A stretch of 64,000 nucleotides of DNA from Rhodoplanes sp. (GTDB lineage: Bacteria > Pseudomonadota > Alphaproteobacteria > Rhizobiales > Xanthobacteraceae), in contig NZ_JACAAX010000009.1 in assembly GCF_013377085.1 (NCBI RefSeq), positions 1 through 64,000 on the forward strand, in the 5' to 3' direction. The notes under the pieces were generated by a model. The model was given only the letters and a program-made list of their open reading frames with translations. It made no database searches and was not told the DNA's origin. The translations under genes were made by a program, and so were the position numbers. Each line of letters begins with the position of its first letter. Position 1 is the first letter of the stretch. Shown here piece after piece: positions 1 to 9,801 of the stretch.

Positions 1-659
1 GGCTGGCCGGGCGTGGCGGGCTGGCCCGGCTGCGCCGGCTGGCCCGGACGCGTGACGGCGGCGCGGGCGGGGCGCGGCTCGCGGATCGGCCGGCGGTCGT
101 TGAGGCCGATCATCATCACGATGAAGTCGGGCCGCTCGGTCGCCAGCGTCTCCTGGATGGTCTTCGGCCAATCGGGATGCTCGCCGCGCGGATCGCTGCG
201 GACGTCCTGCCGGATCAGGCCGGACAGCGTGCGGTGCTTGCGGATGACGCCCATCTCGGGCGACTCGGTGAACGACACCTCGAGCCCGTAGGCGAGCCAG
301 TCGGCCAGCGAGTCGCCGAACACCAGCACGTTGGTGGTCGGCGGGGTCTCGGGCTTCTTGGCGGCCGGCGCCTTGGAGTAGTCGGCCGGCGGCGCCGCCT
401 GCCGCTGCTCCTGCTGCGGCTGGAACGGGTTCCAGTACTGCTGCTGCTGTTGCTGCTGGTACGGCTGCTGCTGGCGGCGGTAGGGATTGCCGAACGGGTT
501 CTGGAACGGGAAGCGATCGTCGAAGAGCTGCGCCGCGGCCGGCGTGGCGCCGGCGAGCGTCGCGACCAGGGTTGCGGTGCCGACCGCCAGCATGGCCGCC
601 GCCTCCACCGCGACCAGCAGAGCGAGCGCGGCAAGGGCGCGCGTAAACCGCTGTGTCAT
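1..659 (-). CDS. SGNH-hydrolase-fold (DUF459-type) exported protein, C-terminus beyond window
   Basis: Partial gene: it starts at the ATG at 659 and is still open at base 1, giving 219 codons. Residues about 7-40 form a hydrophobic Ala/Leu-rich export or anchor segment. A Gln-rich low-complexity linker (about residues 58-90) with runs of Q and aromatic residues follows. Then come SGNH landmarks: block I GDSLAD with Ser near residue 117, and GLND near residues 185-188 (block III type). This combination is typical of DUF459 proteins of rhizobia, which are periplasmic GDSL-like hydrolases of unknown substrate, often placed near cell-wall genes. The neighbour is a lytic transglycosylase on the same strand, so a cell-envelope role is plausible. 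The final Ser/Asp-His block lies outside the window. Activity and substrate are not established. Confidence 0.75.
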   Translation of the reverse strand, partial: MTQRFTRALAALALLVAVEAAAMLAVGTATLVATLAGATPAAAQLFDDRFPFQNPFGNPYRRQQQPYQQQQQQQYWNPFQPQQEQRQAAPPADYSKAPAAKKPETPPTTNVLVFGDSLADWLAYGLEVSFTESPEMGVIRKHRTLSGLIRQDVRSDPRGEHPDWPKTIQETLATERPDFIVMMIGLNDRRPIREPRPARAAVTRPGQPAQPGQPATPGQ

Positions 660-837
660 CACGAAAGTCCGCTCCGAACGCCCCGGGCAAAAGACAAAAC
701 ACGCCGGTTCGCCCGCGCGGACCGACGCAACGCCAGTCTGGCGGCCGACCATGGCGACACGAAGATCGCAGGACCGGGCGGCGTTTTCAAGCCGGCGGGG
801 CGCCGGCGCGCCTCGAAAACCCTGTCTTTCGAGGATG

Positions 838-2235
838 CTACCGCGAGCGCAGGCGGTCCAGCAGGGACGCGGTGGCAAAGCCGTCCGGGACCAGCCCGAC
901 GGTCGACTGCCAGCGCTTGATGGCGCTGCGCGACTTGGCGTTGATGCGGCCGTTCGGCTCGCCGCCGATGTCGAAGCCGCGCCGCACCAGATGGGTCTGC
1001 AGCTCGTAGCGCTCGGCCGAGGTCAGCACCCGCTCGTGCCGCGGCCAGGCCTGCACGATCGGCCCCTCGCCGCGCATGCGGTCGGCGAGATGGCCGATCG
1101 CCATCGCATAGGCCTCGGCCGGGTTGTACTTCATGATGACCCGGAAATTCTTGAGCATCAGGAAGGCGGGGCCGCCGCTGCCGGCCGGCACCAGCAGATA
1201 GGCCTTGTCGGCGGGGCGCGGGAATCCCTTGCCGCCCGGCCGGGTGACGCCGAGCCGCGCCCACTCCTGCATGGTGTGCCAGCGCGACGAGTCGGCGAGC
1301 AGGAAGTCGAAGCCTTGCGGCAGCACCACCTCGTAGCCCCAGGTCTTGCCCGCCTCCCAGCCGTCCTTCTTCAGGTTGTTGGCCGTCGAGGCGATCATGT
1401 CGGGCCGCGAATCGACCACGTCGCGCCGGCCGTCGCCGTCGAAGTCGACGGCGTAGCGCTTGAACGAGGTCGGCATGAACTGGGTCGGGCCGAAGGCCCC
1501 GGCCCACGAGCCCTTGAGGTGGTCCGGGATCACGTCGCCACGCTGCAGGATTTCCAGCGTGGAGAGGAACTCGTCGCGGAAATAGGCCTGCCGGCGGCCG
1601 ACACAGGCGAGCGTCGCGGTCGAGCGCACCACCGACCGATCGCCGATCTGGGTGCCGAAATTCGATTCGACGCCCCAGATCGCGGCGACGACGTAGCGGT
1701 CGACCCCGTAGGCCTTCTCGACCGCCGCGAAGGTCGCGGCGTTCTGGGCGACGACCTCGCGGCCGCGCTTGATGCGGGCGTCGCTGACCAGGAGGTCGAG
1801 GTAGTCCCAGAACGCCTTGGTGAACTCCGGCTGGGCGTCCATCAGGTCCATCAGCCGCAGCTCGGGCGTCAGCCCTGCCGTATGAGTGTCGAACGTCGCG
1901 CGCGAAATGCCGCGGCGCGCCGCGTCGGGCCACAGGCGCGCGATGCAGGCGGGAAACTGGGCGGCGGCCGCCGTGATGGCGTCGGCCGTCATCTCGGGAT
2001 GGCCGGAGCTGCCGGATTCGCCGCTCCAGTCGCGGGTGCCGCCGGCGCCGCCGGCGGAGGGCCCGCCCGGCTGGGCGCTGGTCGGCGTCACGGTGCCGGT
2101 GCTGCGCGTGCCGAACAGCGAGTCGAGGAAGCTCTGGGCCACGGCCGGGCGGCCCGGTGACGCCAGCGCCAGCGCCAAGCCGGCGAGCGCCAGGGCGGCG
2201 AGGCGTGCCGTTTGTGTCGCCGACTGTCGGGCCAT
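838..2235 (-). CDS. Lytic murein transglycosylase (MltB/SLT type) with C-terminal peptidoglycan-binding domain
   Basis: Predicted periplasmic enzyme of 465 aa that cleaves the MurNAc-GlcNAc bond with 1,6-anhydro-MurNAc formation. Residues 1-33 form a signal peptide ending near PAVA. The catalytic domain carries the family signature WGVESNFG with the acid Glu at residue 190, followed by the FGPTQFMP segment. The last about 65 residues ([14 protein letters not shown]... to the end) match a PG_binding_1 domain. The start at 2235 was chosen because it opens directly on the signal peptide and is preceded by GGAGAG; a longer frame reaches 2346 but adds a basic non-signal extension. It is on the same strand as the SGNH protein downstream, with about 180 bases between them. 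Soluble versus lipoprotein: no lipobox Cys is seen, so it is probably soluble. Confidence 0.9.
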   Translation of the reverse strand: MARQSATQTARLAALALAGLALALASPGRPAVAQSFLDSLFGTRSTGTVTPTSAQPGGPSAGGAGGTRDWSGESGSSGHPEMTADAITAAAAQFPACIARLWPDAARRGISRATFDTHTAGLTPELRLMDLMDAQPEFTKAFWDYLDLLVSDARIKRGREVVAQNAATFAAVEKAYGVDRYVVAAIWGVESNFGTQIGDRSVVRSTATLACVGRRQAYFRDEFLSTLEILQRGDVIPDHLKGSWAGAFGPTQFMPTSFKRYAVDFDGDGRRDVVDSRPDMIASTANNLKKDGWEAGKTWGYEVVLPQGFDFLLADSSRWHTMQEWARLGVTRPGGKGFPRPADKAYLLVPAGSGGPAFLMLKNFRVIMKYNPAEAYAMAIGHLADRMRGEGPIVQAWPRHERVLTSAERYELQTHLVRRGFDIGGEPNGRINAKSRSAIKRWQSTVGLVPDGFATASLLDRLRSR

Positions 2236-2491
2236 CGCGTCTCTCCGTCCGGGGCGGCCAGTCAAGGCCGCGCACGGTTTAAGCCATGTTAATCGCCGAT
2301 GGCGGCCTCGCGGCGCAAATCGGGCGTCTCCAAGGCGCCGCGGCACCGCCGCGCGCGGAACCGTGGCGGGCCGCGTCGCGTTTATGCGACACGGCGCCCG
2401 TCCGCCTGTTTATCCATGGACTCGGCTCGGCGGGCGTGGTTCTTTGCCGCGCCTTCGGACCGTGTCGGTCCCGACCTCACGCGATCGCACA

Positions 2492-3373
2492 ATGACCAAA
2501 CCCATCCGCAAAGCCATTCTTCCCGTCGCCGGTCTCGGCACCCGGTTTCTTCCGGCCACCAAGGCGATGCCCAAGGAGATGCTGCCGGTCGTCGACCGGC
2601 CGCTGATCCAGCACGTCGTCGACGAGGCGCGCGAGGCCGGCATCGAGCACATCATCTTCGTGACGGGCCGCAACAAGGCCGTCATCGAGGATCATTTCGA
2701 CCGCCAGTACGAGCTCGAGGTGACGCTGACGGAACGGCGCAAGTTCGCCGATCTCGAGCATCTCGAGCGCGACCTGCCGATCCCGGGCCAGACCAGCTTC
2801 ACCCGCCAGCAGTCGCCGCTCGGTCTCGGCCACGCCGTGTGGTGCGCCCGCGACATCGTCGGCGAGGAGCCGTTCGCGCTGCTGCTGCCCGACGTGCTGG
2901 TGCAGGCCGAGCGCGGCTGCCTCGCCCAGATGATGGACGCGTACAAAGAGATCAACCAGCGCGCCAACATCATCGCGGTCGAGGAGATGCCGGAGGACAA
3001 GCTGCAGATGTACGGCGTGGTCGGCGCCGGCAAGTCGACCGGCAAGGCCTTCGAGGTCACCGAGATGATCGAGAAGCCGGCGCGCGGCAAGGCGCCGTCC
3101 AATCTGATCATCACGGGCCGCTACATCCTGCAGCCGGAGATCTTCGACATCCTGGAGAATCAGAGCTGGGGCGCCGGCGGCGAGATCCAGCTCACCGACG
3201 CGATGATCAAGCTGGCGATGAGCCAGCCCTTCTTCGGCGTGAAGTTCGAGGGCCGCGCCTTCGACTGCGGCTCCAAGATCGGCTTCCTGACCGCCAACGT
3301 CGCCTATGCGCTCGAGCGCGACGACATCGCCCCGGCCTTCCGCAAGGAGTTGAAGGCGCTGCTGGGCGAGTGA
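2492..3373 (+). CDS. galU: UTP-glucose-1-phosphate uridylyltransferase
   Basis: 293 aa, the normal GalU length. It makes UDP-glucose from UTP and glucose-1-phosphate for exopolysaccharide, LPS and glucan synthesis in the cytoplasm. The N-terminus carries the nucleotidyltransferase signature [19 protein letters not shown] (residues about 14-32). The sugar-nucleotide fold follows with VEEMPEDK, the EKP motif and GRYIL. The ATG at 2492 is the usual family start ([16 protein letters not shown]); no strong Shine-Dalgarno is visible, and a longer frame upstream has no family similarity. It is divergent from the transglycosylase. It belongs functionally with kdsD downstream as nucleotide-sugar/LPS precursor supply. 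Confidence 0.95.
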   Translation: MTKPIRKAILPVAGLGTRFLPATKAMPKEMLPVVDRPLIQHVVDEAREAGIEHIIFVTGRNKAVIEDHFDRQYELEVTLTERRKFADLEHLERDLPIPGQTSFTRQQSPLGLGHAVWCARDIVGEEPFALLLPDVLVQAERGCLAQMMDAYKEINQRANIIAVEEMPEDKLQMYGVVGAGKSTGKAFEVTEMIEKPARGKAPSNLIITGRYILQPEIFDILENQSWGAGGEIQLTDAMIKLAMSQPFFGVKFEGRAFDCGSKIGFLTANVAYALERDDIAPAFRKELKALLGE

Positions 3374-3501
3374 GACCGAGGGCGGCATGGGACAGCATGC
3401 ATCGCCGGTGACGCGGCGAAGTCCAAGGGCAGTTCCCCACCTGCAAGGTTGGCGGATCTTACGGCTGTTCGGTTAGGCCGCTCGCCAGGGGCACGGCTTC
3501 A

Positions 3502-3522
3502 CCTCTCCCCGGCGGGGAGAGG
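3502..3522. terminator. Perfect hairpin between convergent galU and barrel gene
   Basis: A 21-base perfect inverted repeat (stem CCTCTCCCC, GGGGAGAGG) lies about 30 bases past the stop of the minus-strand barrel gene and 130 past galU. It has no T-run, so intrinsic termination is uncertain; it may also be a small palindromic repeat. The rest of 3374-3550 holds nothing recognisable. Confidence 0.4.
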
Positions 3523-3550
3523 GCAAGAACCCCCGGCGTTTTCTCGCCCC

Positions 3551-5299
3551 TCACCGCTGCAGCCTGACCCCCATCGTAACCTGGGTGGCGTTCCAGTTGA
3601 GGCCGGTCTGGTTGGAGTTCAGCCAGTCCTGGCGCACCTCGCTCTTGAGCTGGATCTCGCGGCTGAGCTTGTAGAGCATCGCGAACGACATGAAATAGCG
3701 GTGGTCGAGGCGCGGCGAGCCGACATAGTCGTCGATGCCGGTGCCGAACCGCGCGGTGCCGATCAGCCAGCGCCGGAAGGCGTGGTCGATCTGCAGGCTG
3801 ATGTCGCGGCTGAACACGCCGGAGACGCCCGGCACGACGATCTCGGAGGCGACCGTGGTGCCGACCAGCTTCACGGTGGTGAGGTCGGTGGCCAGATAGG
3901 TCAGCGCCCCGTCGATGGTCCAGCCCGACATGTCGGTGAGCGCCGGGTCGACGTAGAACCGCCACAGCCAGCCCGTCGAGGCCTCACCGATCAGCTTGCT
4001 GGTGAACTCGAAGGTGGTGCCGGCCTTGACGAAGGTGCCGTTCGAGTCGCGGTCGTAGCCGTTGCGGTCGACCTTGGTGGTGTGGATGCGGGTGTTGGCG
4101 CCGGTCTCGATGAACGGCTTGAGGCCCGGCTTGAGCTCGTAGCCGACCCGGAGGGTCCCGCCGTACTGGTTGTACTCGCGGTCGCCGTTGGTCGCGGTCA
4201 AGCCGTTGATGTAGTGCGAGTCGGTGTACATCTGGTGGTCGAAGAGGGTCTTCGCCGTCACCTCGAGCCGGTTGAACTGCTGGACATAGCCGAGCGTCGA
4301 TCCGACGGTCGTCACCATCGGAAAATATTTCAGGCCGGTCTGCACATTGGGGCTGCCGGGCGCGTCGATCGAGACCACGGCCCGCGCCTCGCCCTCGAAG
4401 CGCGACAGGCTCGACACGTCGAAGCGGCCGTTCACCCGCGAATCCATGGTGGGCCGGTCGATGTTCTCGGGCGTCGTCGACGACGACACGGTGCCGGGGT
4501 TGTCGATCACCAGGCCGTAGTGCTGGCCATACCAGGTGTAGGTGCCGCGCAGATCCGCGTTGAGGGCGTGGCGCTGCCAGTCGGAGCGGACCAGCAGCTC
4601 GGGCGACACCATGGTCAGGCCGGAGCCGGGCAGGCCGGCGACGCGGGTCGGATTGGTGTCGAAGCCGCTCTTGATCTCGACGGCGGGCCGCAGCGTGAAG
4701 GCGCCGACCCGTACGCCGAGCGGCGCGAAGGGATCCTCCTCGACGCGCGGGAAGCGCCGCGGGATGACGGCCGTGACCGGCACGTTGAGGCGCGAGGTCT
4801 GGTCGATGTCGGGTCCGCCGCGCCGCCGCAACCGCCCGGGCACGACCAGCGGGGTCGCGGCCGGGTTGGTGCCGGGCACCAGGGTCGCCGGTTGCGGCGC
4901 TTTCTTCAGCCGGGCGGCCTCCTGCTGGCGCTGGGTGAGCGACTGGGGGACGCGCGGCTTGCGGGTGTTCTTGGAATCGAAGCTGGTCGCCGCGGTCGTC
5001 GCCGGTCTCGATCCGGGCGGCGCCGTCTCCTCCGTGCCGGTGCGGAACACGGTCCGCCCGTCCTCCGCCGGGGCCGTGGCGCTGCCGGGCCTGAAGGCGG
5101 GCGTCAGCAGGCTCCCGCCGGCCGGTGCGGGGGAGAACAGGCCGGGCTGCTCCGTGGCCGCTGGATCGGTCGTGGACGGCTGCGTCTGGGCGAGCGCGGG
5201 GGAGAAAGCCGACGCGTAAAGCCCCACGCCGACCATCACGCCCGAGCCGAGCATCGCGAGAGGTCGAGAGGTGGGGCGCGGCACTGATACGTCCTCCAC
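3551..5299 (-). CDS. Outer-membrane beta-barrel protein (BBP2/DUF2320 type)
   Basis: 582 aa. A signal-peptide-like segment covers about residues 14-38 and ends in PALAQ. A proline/threonine-rich low-complexity region runs to about residue 180. The rest is rich in alternating hydrophobic/polar strands with many Tyr, Trp and Gly (for example MVSPELLVRSDWQRHALNAD), and it ends in WNATQVTMGVRLQR, typical of an outer-membrane barrel whose last strand should end in an aromatic or hydrophobic residue; here the final residue is Arg. The architecture fits the BBP2-type putative porin family, of unknown substrate, often associated with exopolysaccharide loci in rhizobia. The neighbours galU and kdsD agree with an envelope role. 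The start could be ATG 5299 or an internal Met at residue 16 or 22; the first keeps a full n-region. Confidence 0.7.
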   Translation of the reverse strand: MEDVSVPRPTSRPLAMLGSGVMVGVGLYASAFSPALAQTQPSTTDPAATEQPGLFSPAPAGGSLLTPAFRPGSATAPAEDGRTVFRTGTEETAPPGSRPATTAATSFDSKNTRKPRVPQSLTQRQQEAARLKKAPQPATLVPGTNPAATPLVVPGRLRRRGGPDIDQTSRLNVPVTAVIPRRFPRVEEDPFAPLGVRVGAFTLRPAVEIKSGFDTNPTRVAGLPGSGLTMVSPELLVRSDWQRHALNADLRGTYTWYGQHYGLVIDNPGTVSSSTTPENIDRPTMDSRVNGRFDVSSLSRFEGEARAVVSIDAPGSPNVQTGLKYFPMVTTVGSTLGYVQQFNRLEVTAKTLFDHQMYTDSHYINGLTATNGDREYNQYGGTLRVGYELKPGLKPFIETGANTRIHTTKVDRNGYDRDSNGTFVKAGTTFEFTSKLIGEASTGWLWRFYVDPALTDMSGWTIDGALTYLATDLTTVKLVGTTVASEIVVPGVSGVFSRDISLQIDHAFRRWLIGTARFGTGIDDYVGSPRLDHRYFMSFAMLYKLSREIQLKSEVRQDWLNSNQTGLNWNATQVTMGVRLQR

Positions 5300-5425
5300 G
5301 CCGGCCGGTCGGCACAGAACTGGTTAATTGGAATAGAACGGGCATGGTTAATGGCGGGTTGACGGGCAGCTCTGCGGCGCGTCAGAGACGGTTGCGCGCA
5401 GCGGAAAAACGAGTAGAGACGGCGC

Positions 5426-6433
5426 ATGTCAGACGTCACCACGCCGACCGACCGCCCCCCGACATCCGACCAAGACCTGATCGAGACGGGCCTGCGCACC
5501 CTCGAGGCGGAGGCCGACGGGATCGCGGCGCTGGCCGCGGCCATGCGAAACGGCCTGCGGGCGCCCTTCGTGGCCGCTGCCGAGACCATTCGGGCCGCGC
5601 GCGGCCGCGTGGTGGTGAGCGGCATGGGCAAATCCGGCCATGTCGGGCGCAAGATCGCCGCGACGCTCGCCTCCACGGGCACGCCGTCCTTTTTCGTCCA
5701 CCCGGCGGAGGCCGGGCACGGCGATCTCGGCATGATCACGCCGGACGACGTGCTGGTGGCGCTGTCCTGGTCGGGCGAGACCGCCGAGCTCAAGAACCTG
5801 ATCGACTATTCGCGCCGGTTCCGTATTCCGCTGGTGGCCATCACGTCGGAAGCCGCGAGCACGCTCGGCCAGGCCGCCGACATCGTGCTGGCGTTGCCGC
5901 CGGCGCGCGAGGCATGCCCGCACAATCTCGCGCCGACCACCTCGTCGCTGATGCAGCTCGCCCTCGGCGACGCGTTGGCGATCGCGCTCCTGGAGAGCCG
6001 CGGCTTCACGCCGCTCGACTTCCGGAACCTGCACCCCGGCGGCCGGCTCGGGGCCGCGTTGAAATTCGCCCGCGATCTCATGCACGCCGGCGAGGCGATG
6101 CCGTTGTGCGAGGTCGGGTCGCGCATGGGGAACGCGATCGTCGAGATGTCGAGCAAGGGGTTCGGCTGCGTCGGCGTGGTCGGCCGTGACGGACGATTGG
6201 TCGGGATCGTCACCGACGGCGATCTGCGCCGCCACATGCGGCCGGACCTGATGGAGCTTCCGGTCGAGCAGGTGATGACCTGCGGGCCGATCTGCGCCAA
6301 GCCGGATCAGCTCGCCAGCGAGGCCCTGCAGGTGCTCAACGCCTCGAAGATCACGGCCGTGTTCGTCACCGAGCGCGGCACGCCGGTCGGCATCCTCCAC
6401 CTGCACGATCTGCTGCGGGTCGGCGTGGCCTGA
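5426..6433 (+). CDS. kdsD: Arabinose-5-phosphate isomerase (KpsF/GutQ family)
   Basis: 335 aa, the full family length. It converts D-ribulose-5-phosphate to D-arabinose-5-phosphate, the first step of Kdo synthesis for LPS. The N-terminal SIS domain (about residues 45-180) shows SGMGKSGHVGRKIAATLAS, the HPAEAGHGDLGMI catalytic stretch and SWSGETAEL. Two CBS domains follow (about 205-330), with GIVTDGDLRRH and the closing GILHLHDLLR. It is divergent from the barrel gene across a 126-base gap. The start ATG at 5426 lies close downstream of a purine-rich stretch. A capsule-specific KpsF paralogue has the same fold; nothing here suggests a capsule locus, so KdsD is preferred. Confidence 0.92.
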   Translation: MSDVTTPTDRPPTSDQDLIETGLRTLEAEADGIAALAAAMRNGLRAPFVAAAETIRAARGRVVVSGMGKSGHVGRKIAATLASTGTPSFFVHPAEAGHGDLGMITPDDVLVALSWSGETAELKNLIDYSRRFRIPLVAITSEAASTLGQAADIVLALPPAREACPHNLAPTTSSLMQLALGDALAIALLESRGFTPLDFRNLHPGGRLGAALKFARDLMHAGEAMPLCEVGSRMGNAIVEMSSKGFGCVGVVGRDGRLVGIVTDGDLRRHMRPDLMELPVEQVMTCGPICAKPDQLASEALQVLNASKITAVFVTERGTPVGILHLHDLLRVGVA

Positions 6434-6496
6434 CGCAGGATTTCGTGACGGGCGATCCCCGGGCGAGGTCCGGCGGCGCCGACCGTCCGGGGGCGC

Positions 6497-7348
6497 TCAG
6501 GTCGCCGTCTTGCGGATATCGTCCTGCGGTCGCGTCAGGGTCCAGTGGATCGCCTGGGCGCGGTTCGGCACCCCGAGCCGGGCCAGGATGCCGGAGACGT
6601 GGATCTTCACCGTGTTGGGCGAGATCGCGAGCATCCGGCCGATCTCGATGTTGCTGAGGCCCTTGGCCATCAGCTCGAGCACCTGCCGCTGCCGCCGGCT
6701 GAGTGCGACCGATGGGCCGGAGCCCTTCGGGTCGGCGTAGCCGGCGAGGTCGTCGAGCTCGGCCGGCTCGCTGGAGGCCGGCGCGACCGCGCGGATCGAC
6801 CGCTCGATCGTCTCCATCATCCGCTCGAGCCGCGCATTGAACGGCTCGACGCCGAAATCGTCCTTGAGAACGACCGGCTTAGGCCTGTCGGCCGACGCAT
6901 GCGGCATTAGTGCCGAGATGTCGACATGCAACAGTATGGCGCGGGCCGTGCCCTTGATGTGGGGGAAGCCCAGCATCAGGAACCAGCTCTGCGCCGTCGG
7001 CGACGGGCACGGATAGATGAACGACAGGCAATCGACCCGGCCGTGAAGCAACTGGGTGATTCCATCGATGATCCGCCCGGATTGCTCGTCCGCACAGGCG
7101 CAATACTGGAGGTAGTTCTGGCCGACCCCGGAGTTAGGCAGCGTGAGGCCGGCTTTTTGTGCGGACTCCTGCCAGGCGGCATTGACGGCCAGAATGGTGC
7201 CCGCGCGGTCGAGCAGAACGGCGCGGATAGTAGGCCCTGAAAACAGGGCTTCAATTGGCTCGAAGGACCAGTCGAGCTCTGAATGCGTGGTACACGTCGC
7301 GAGGTTATCGATCATAATTCTTGCTTCATGTTCACGGTTGAGCCGCAT
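6497..7348 (-). CDS. LuxR-family transcriptional regulator with N-terminal PAS-like sensor
   Basis: 283 aa. The C-terminal 65 residues are a GerE/LuxR helix-turn-helix (LSRRQRQVLELMAKGLSNIEIG, then SPNTVKIHVSGIL and LGVPNRAQA). The N-terminal part (about residues 30-145) reads as a PAS-like domain: LLDRAGTILAVNAAW, VGQNYLQYCACAD and the later YPCPSP..WF stretch, a pattern seen in soluble PAS-LuxR regulators. The Cys residues in these motifs are notable but no cofactor can be assigned. It is divergent from the first chemoreceptor gene across a 339-base AT-rich region, so it is a candidate regulator of the array, by position only. The start could also be Met12 (7315); neither site has a strong Shine-Dalgarno. 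Confidence 0.82.
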   Translation of the reverse strand: MRLNREHEARIMIDNLATCTTHSELDWSFEPIEALFSGPTIRAVLLDRAGTILAVNAAWQESAQKAGLTLPNSGVGQNYLQYCACADEQSGRIIDGITQLLHGRVDCLSFIYPCPSPTAQSWFLMLGFPHIKGTARAILLHVDISALMPHASADRPKPVVLKDDFGVEPFNARLERMMETIERSIRAVAPASSEPAELDDLAGYADPKGSGPSVALSRRQRQVLELMAKGLSNIEIGRMLAISPNTVKIHVSGILARLGVPNRAQAIHWTLTRPQDDIRKTAT

Positions 7349-7687
7349 AGTTCCGAGTCACCCATCTAAATTATTCTAAATATAGACTCCATTACAAGCA
7401 CTCCCCCGTTCAGACTTAACTGAACTGCAGTTCCTTTGAAGAATCTCCAGCCTTGCCGGTTAACCGTTCGGTATTAATTAACAATTTTTAGGTGTATTTG
7501 TTCTCTTTATGGTCCTGTGACATTTTGGGTCCATGCGCGCATAAGTTGTATGCACATATCGATTATTCGTCTTAAACGCGCGCCCGTTTGATCTAGTTGC
7601 GTCCGGGTTAATACGGACGGGCGAGCCTAACGGAAACTTCACGACGTTTCCGTCAGGATTCCGGCCGGCAAGCGGTTGGGAATCGGA
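7349..7687. promoter_or_regulatory. Divergent AT-rich intergenic region with small dyads
   Basis: Between the LuxR gene and the first MCP. It is markedly more AT-rich than its surroundings. It holds a 12-base perfect palindrome GAACTGCAGTTC (7422-7433), a 10-base palindrome CGGTTAACCG (7457-7466) and a TTAATTAA. These are candidate operators; no promoter boxes can be assigned with confidence. Confidence 0.35.
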
Positions 7688-9718
7688 ATGAGTACCTTGA
7701 AAATTCGGATCGGGACGAAGATCGCGCTGTCGGCAGCTCTCAGCGTGCTGCTGATTCTCGGTATGATCGCCTATCAGCAAATCAGCAACGGCAATGTCGG
7801 GCAGACGGACGCGGCTGCCGACATCCAGCGGGGGATTTCGGAATCCACCGCAACTGCCGAGACCGGGCTGCGGCGGATGGAGGCGACGTTCCGCGACATG
7901 CGGGGCGCCCGCACCTCCAAGGATGTCGCAGCCGCCGAGGCGGCGCTGCGGACGGCTTTCGCCAGCGTGACCCGCCATCTCGACGGCGCGGCCGCCGCGA
8001 CCGACGTCGCTTCGCATCGCGACCTGCTCGCCCGCAGCAAGGCGCTGGTCACTCAGTACGCCGAGTCCGCCTTCGAGCTGGCGCGGCGCGAGACCGAGTA
8101 TTTCGACACGCTGCTGCCCAACCGCAGCAAGGCGGCCGTGCAGTGGAACACCATCTTCGAGTCCCTGCTCGCCACGCCCGAGATGTCCCGCCGCAGCGCC
8201 ATGGACGTCAAGGCGGAGCTGTGGAAGGCCTATTCGGTGTTCAATGCGGCGCGCTCGGCGATGTGGCGCTACGCCGCCCTCGGCGAAGCCGAGCAGCAGA
8301 CCCTCGCCGCCAAGGAGATCGCCGACGCCACCGCCCTGGTCCAGAACGCCCAGGACATGATGAGCGAGACCACCTCGGTCGCGCTCGCCGACGAGCTCCT
8401 GCGCTTCGCCGCGACCTACAAGGAGATCAGCGAAGCGGCCATGAAGGCCGAGGACGCCAATACGAAGCTGGTCGCCGAGCGGATGGAGCCGGTGGCGGCC
8501 GAGGCGGTCGCGCTGATGCAGGAGGCCGTCAAGGAGACCCGGGCGAGCGCCAGGGCGGCGACCGCCAGCGCGGCCGATCAGCTCTCCCAGTCCGGCCGCA
8601 TGGGGCTCATTCTCGGGCTGGTGGTCGTCCTCGTCCAGCTCGGCGCCGCCGTGTTCGGCAACGTCTCGGTCGGCCGGCCGATCCGCCGCATCGGCGAGGT
8701 GCTGGCGGCGCTGGCCGGCGGCGACAAGACGGTCGCGATCCCCTATGTGACCCGCCGCGACGAGGTCGGCGACAATGCCCGCGCCGCGCAGATCTTCAAG
8801 GAAAACCTGATCCGCATCGAGCGCGTCGAGAGCGAGCGCCGGCAGGTCGAGGCCCGCTCGGCGACGGAGCGTGCCGCGACCATGCAGGCGCTGGCAGGCG
8901 AGTTCGAGCGCGCGGTCGGCCACATCGTCGAGACCGTGTCGTCGGCCGCGAGCGAGCTCGAGGCGGCCTCGGGCAGCCTGACGACGACGGCCGAGACGAC
9001 CCAGCGGCTTTCGACCACGGTGGCGGCGGCCTCGCAGCAGGCCTCGGCCAATGTCCAGACGGTCGCCGCGGCGACCGCCGAGCTGACCGCCTCGGTCGAC
9101 GAGATCAGTCGTCAGGTGGGGGAATCGACGCGGATCGCCGGCGAGGCCGTGAAGCAGGCCGAACGGACCGACGGCCGCATCGGCGAATTGTCGCTTGCCG
9201 CCGGCCGTATCGGCGACGTGGTGAAGCTGATCACGGCCATCGCCGAGCAGACCAATCTGCTGGCCCTCAACGCCACCATCGAGGCGGCCCGCGCCGGCGA
9301 GGCCGGCAAGGGCTTCGCCGTGGTGGCCCAGGAGGTGAAGGCGCTGGCGGCGCAGACCGGCAAGGCGACCGGCGACATCTCGGCGCAGATTTCCGGCATG
9401 CAGGCGGCGACGCAGGATTCGGTCGCCGCCATCAAGGAGATCGGCGGCACGATCGGCAGGATCGCCGAGATCGCGTCCGCCATCGCGGCGGCCGTCGAGC
9501 AGCAAGGGGCGACCACGGCCGAGGTATCACGCAACATCCAGCAGGCCTCGCACGGCACCACCGAGGTCGCCCGCACCATCGGCGAGGTCAGCCGCGGCGC
9601 CGGCGCCACCGAGACCGCGTCCGAGCAGGTTCGCGGCTCCGCCTCCCTGCTCGCCCGGGAGGGCAACCGGCTGAAGACCGAGGTCGCCAAGTTTCTGCAG
9701 ACCGTGAGGGCTGCCTGA
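7688..9718 (+). CDS. Methyl-accepting chemotaxis protein, array member 1
   Basis: 676 aa membrane chemoreceptor. TM1 is at about residues 9-30, then a long helical periplasmic region of about 270 residues with no Cache-type motif (probably helical-bundle), and TM2 at about 305-325 ([17 protein letters not shown]). A HAMP domain with [17 protein letters not shown] follows. The MA signalling domain has the conserved hairpin tip [19 protein letters not shown] and [11 protein letters not shown]. It ends in KFLQTVRAA, with no CheR/CheB-binding pentapeptide. The start at 7688 was preferred over 7676 because it has GGAA just upstream and opens with the family-like [12 protein letters not shown]. First of eight same-strand receptors; 83 bases separate it from the next. 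Confidence 0.92.
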   Translation: MSTLKIRIGTKIALSAALSVLLILGMIAYQQISNGNVGQTDAAADIQRGISESTATAETGLRRMEATFRDMRGARTSKDVAAAEAALRTAFASVTRHLDGAAAATDVASHRDLLARSKALVTQYAESAFELARRETEYFDTLLPNRSKAAVQWNTIFESLLATPEMSRRSAMDVKAELWKAYSVFNAARSAMWRYAALGEAEQQTLAAKEIADATALVQNAQDMMSETTSVALADELLRFAATYKEISEAAMKAEDANTKLVAERMEPVAAEAVALMQEAVKETRASARAATASAADQLSQSGRMGLILGLVVVLVQLGAAVFGNVSVGRPIRRIGEVLAALAGGDKTVAIPYVTRRDEVGDNARAAQIFKENLIRIERVESERRQVEARSATERAATMQALAGEFERAVGHIVETVSSAASELEAASGSLTTTAETTQRLSTTVAAASQQASANVQTVAAATAELTASVDEISRQVGESTRIAGEAVKQAERTDGRIGELSLAAGRIGDVVKLITAIAEQTNLLALNATIEAARAGEAGKGFAVVAQEVKALAAQTGKATGDISAQISGMQAATQDSVAAIKEIGGTIGRIAEIASAIAAAVEQQGATTAEVSRNIQQASHGTTEVARTIGEVSRGAGATETASEQVRGSASLLAREGNRLKTEVAKFLQTVRAA

Positions 9719-9801
9719 CCGGCCCGCACCGGGCCTCTCCGGGCGCCGACGACGTCGGCGCCGAACAGGTTTCGAAGGACTCGATCCTGAAAGGTTTTCG
9801 C

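Noticed and set aside
8143-9801. Open frame reading into MCP 2 from far upstream
   Set aside because: The upstream part is an alternative frame of MCP 1; the true MCP 2 start is 9802.
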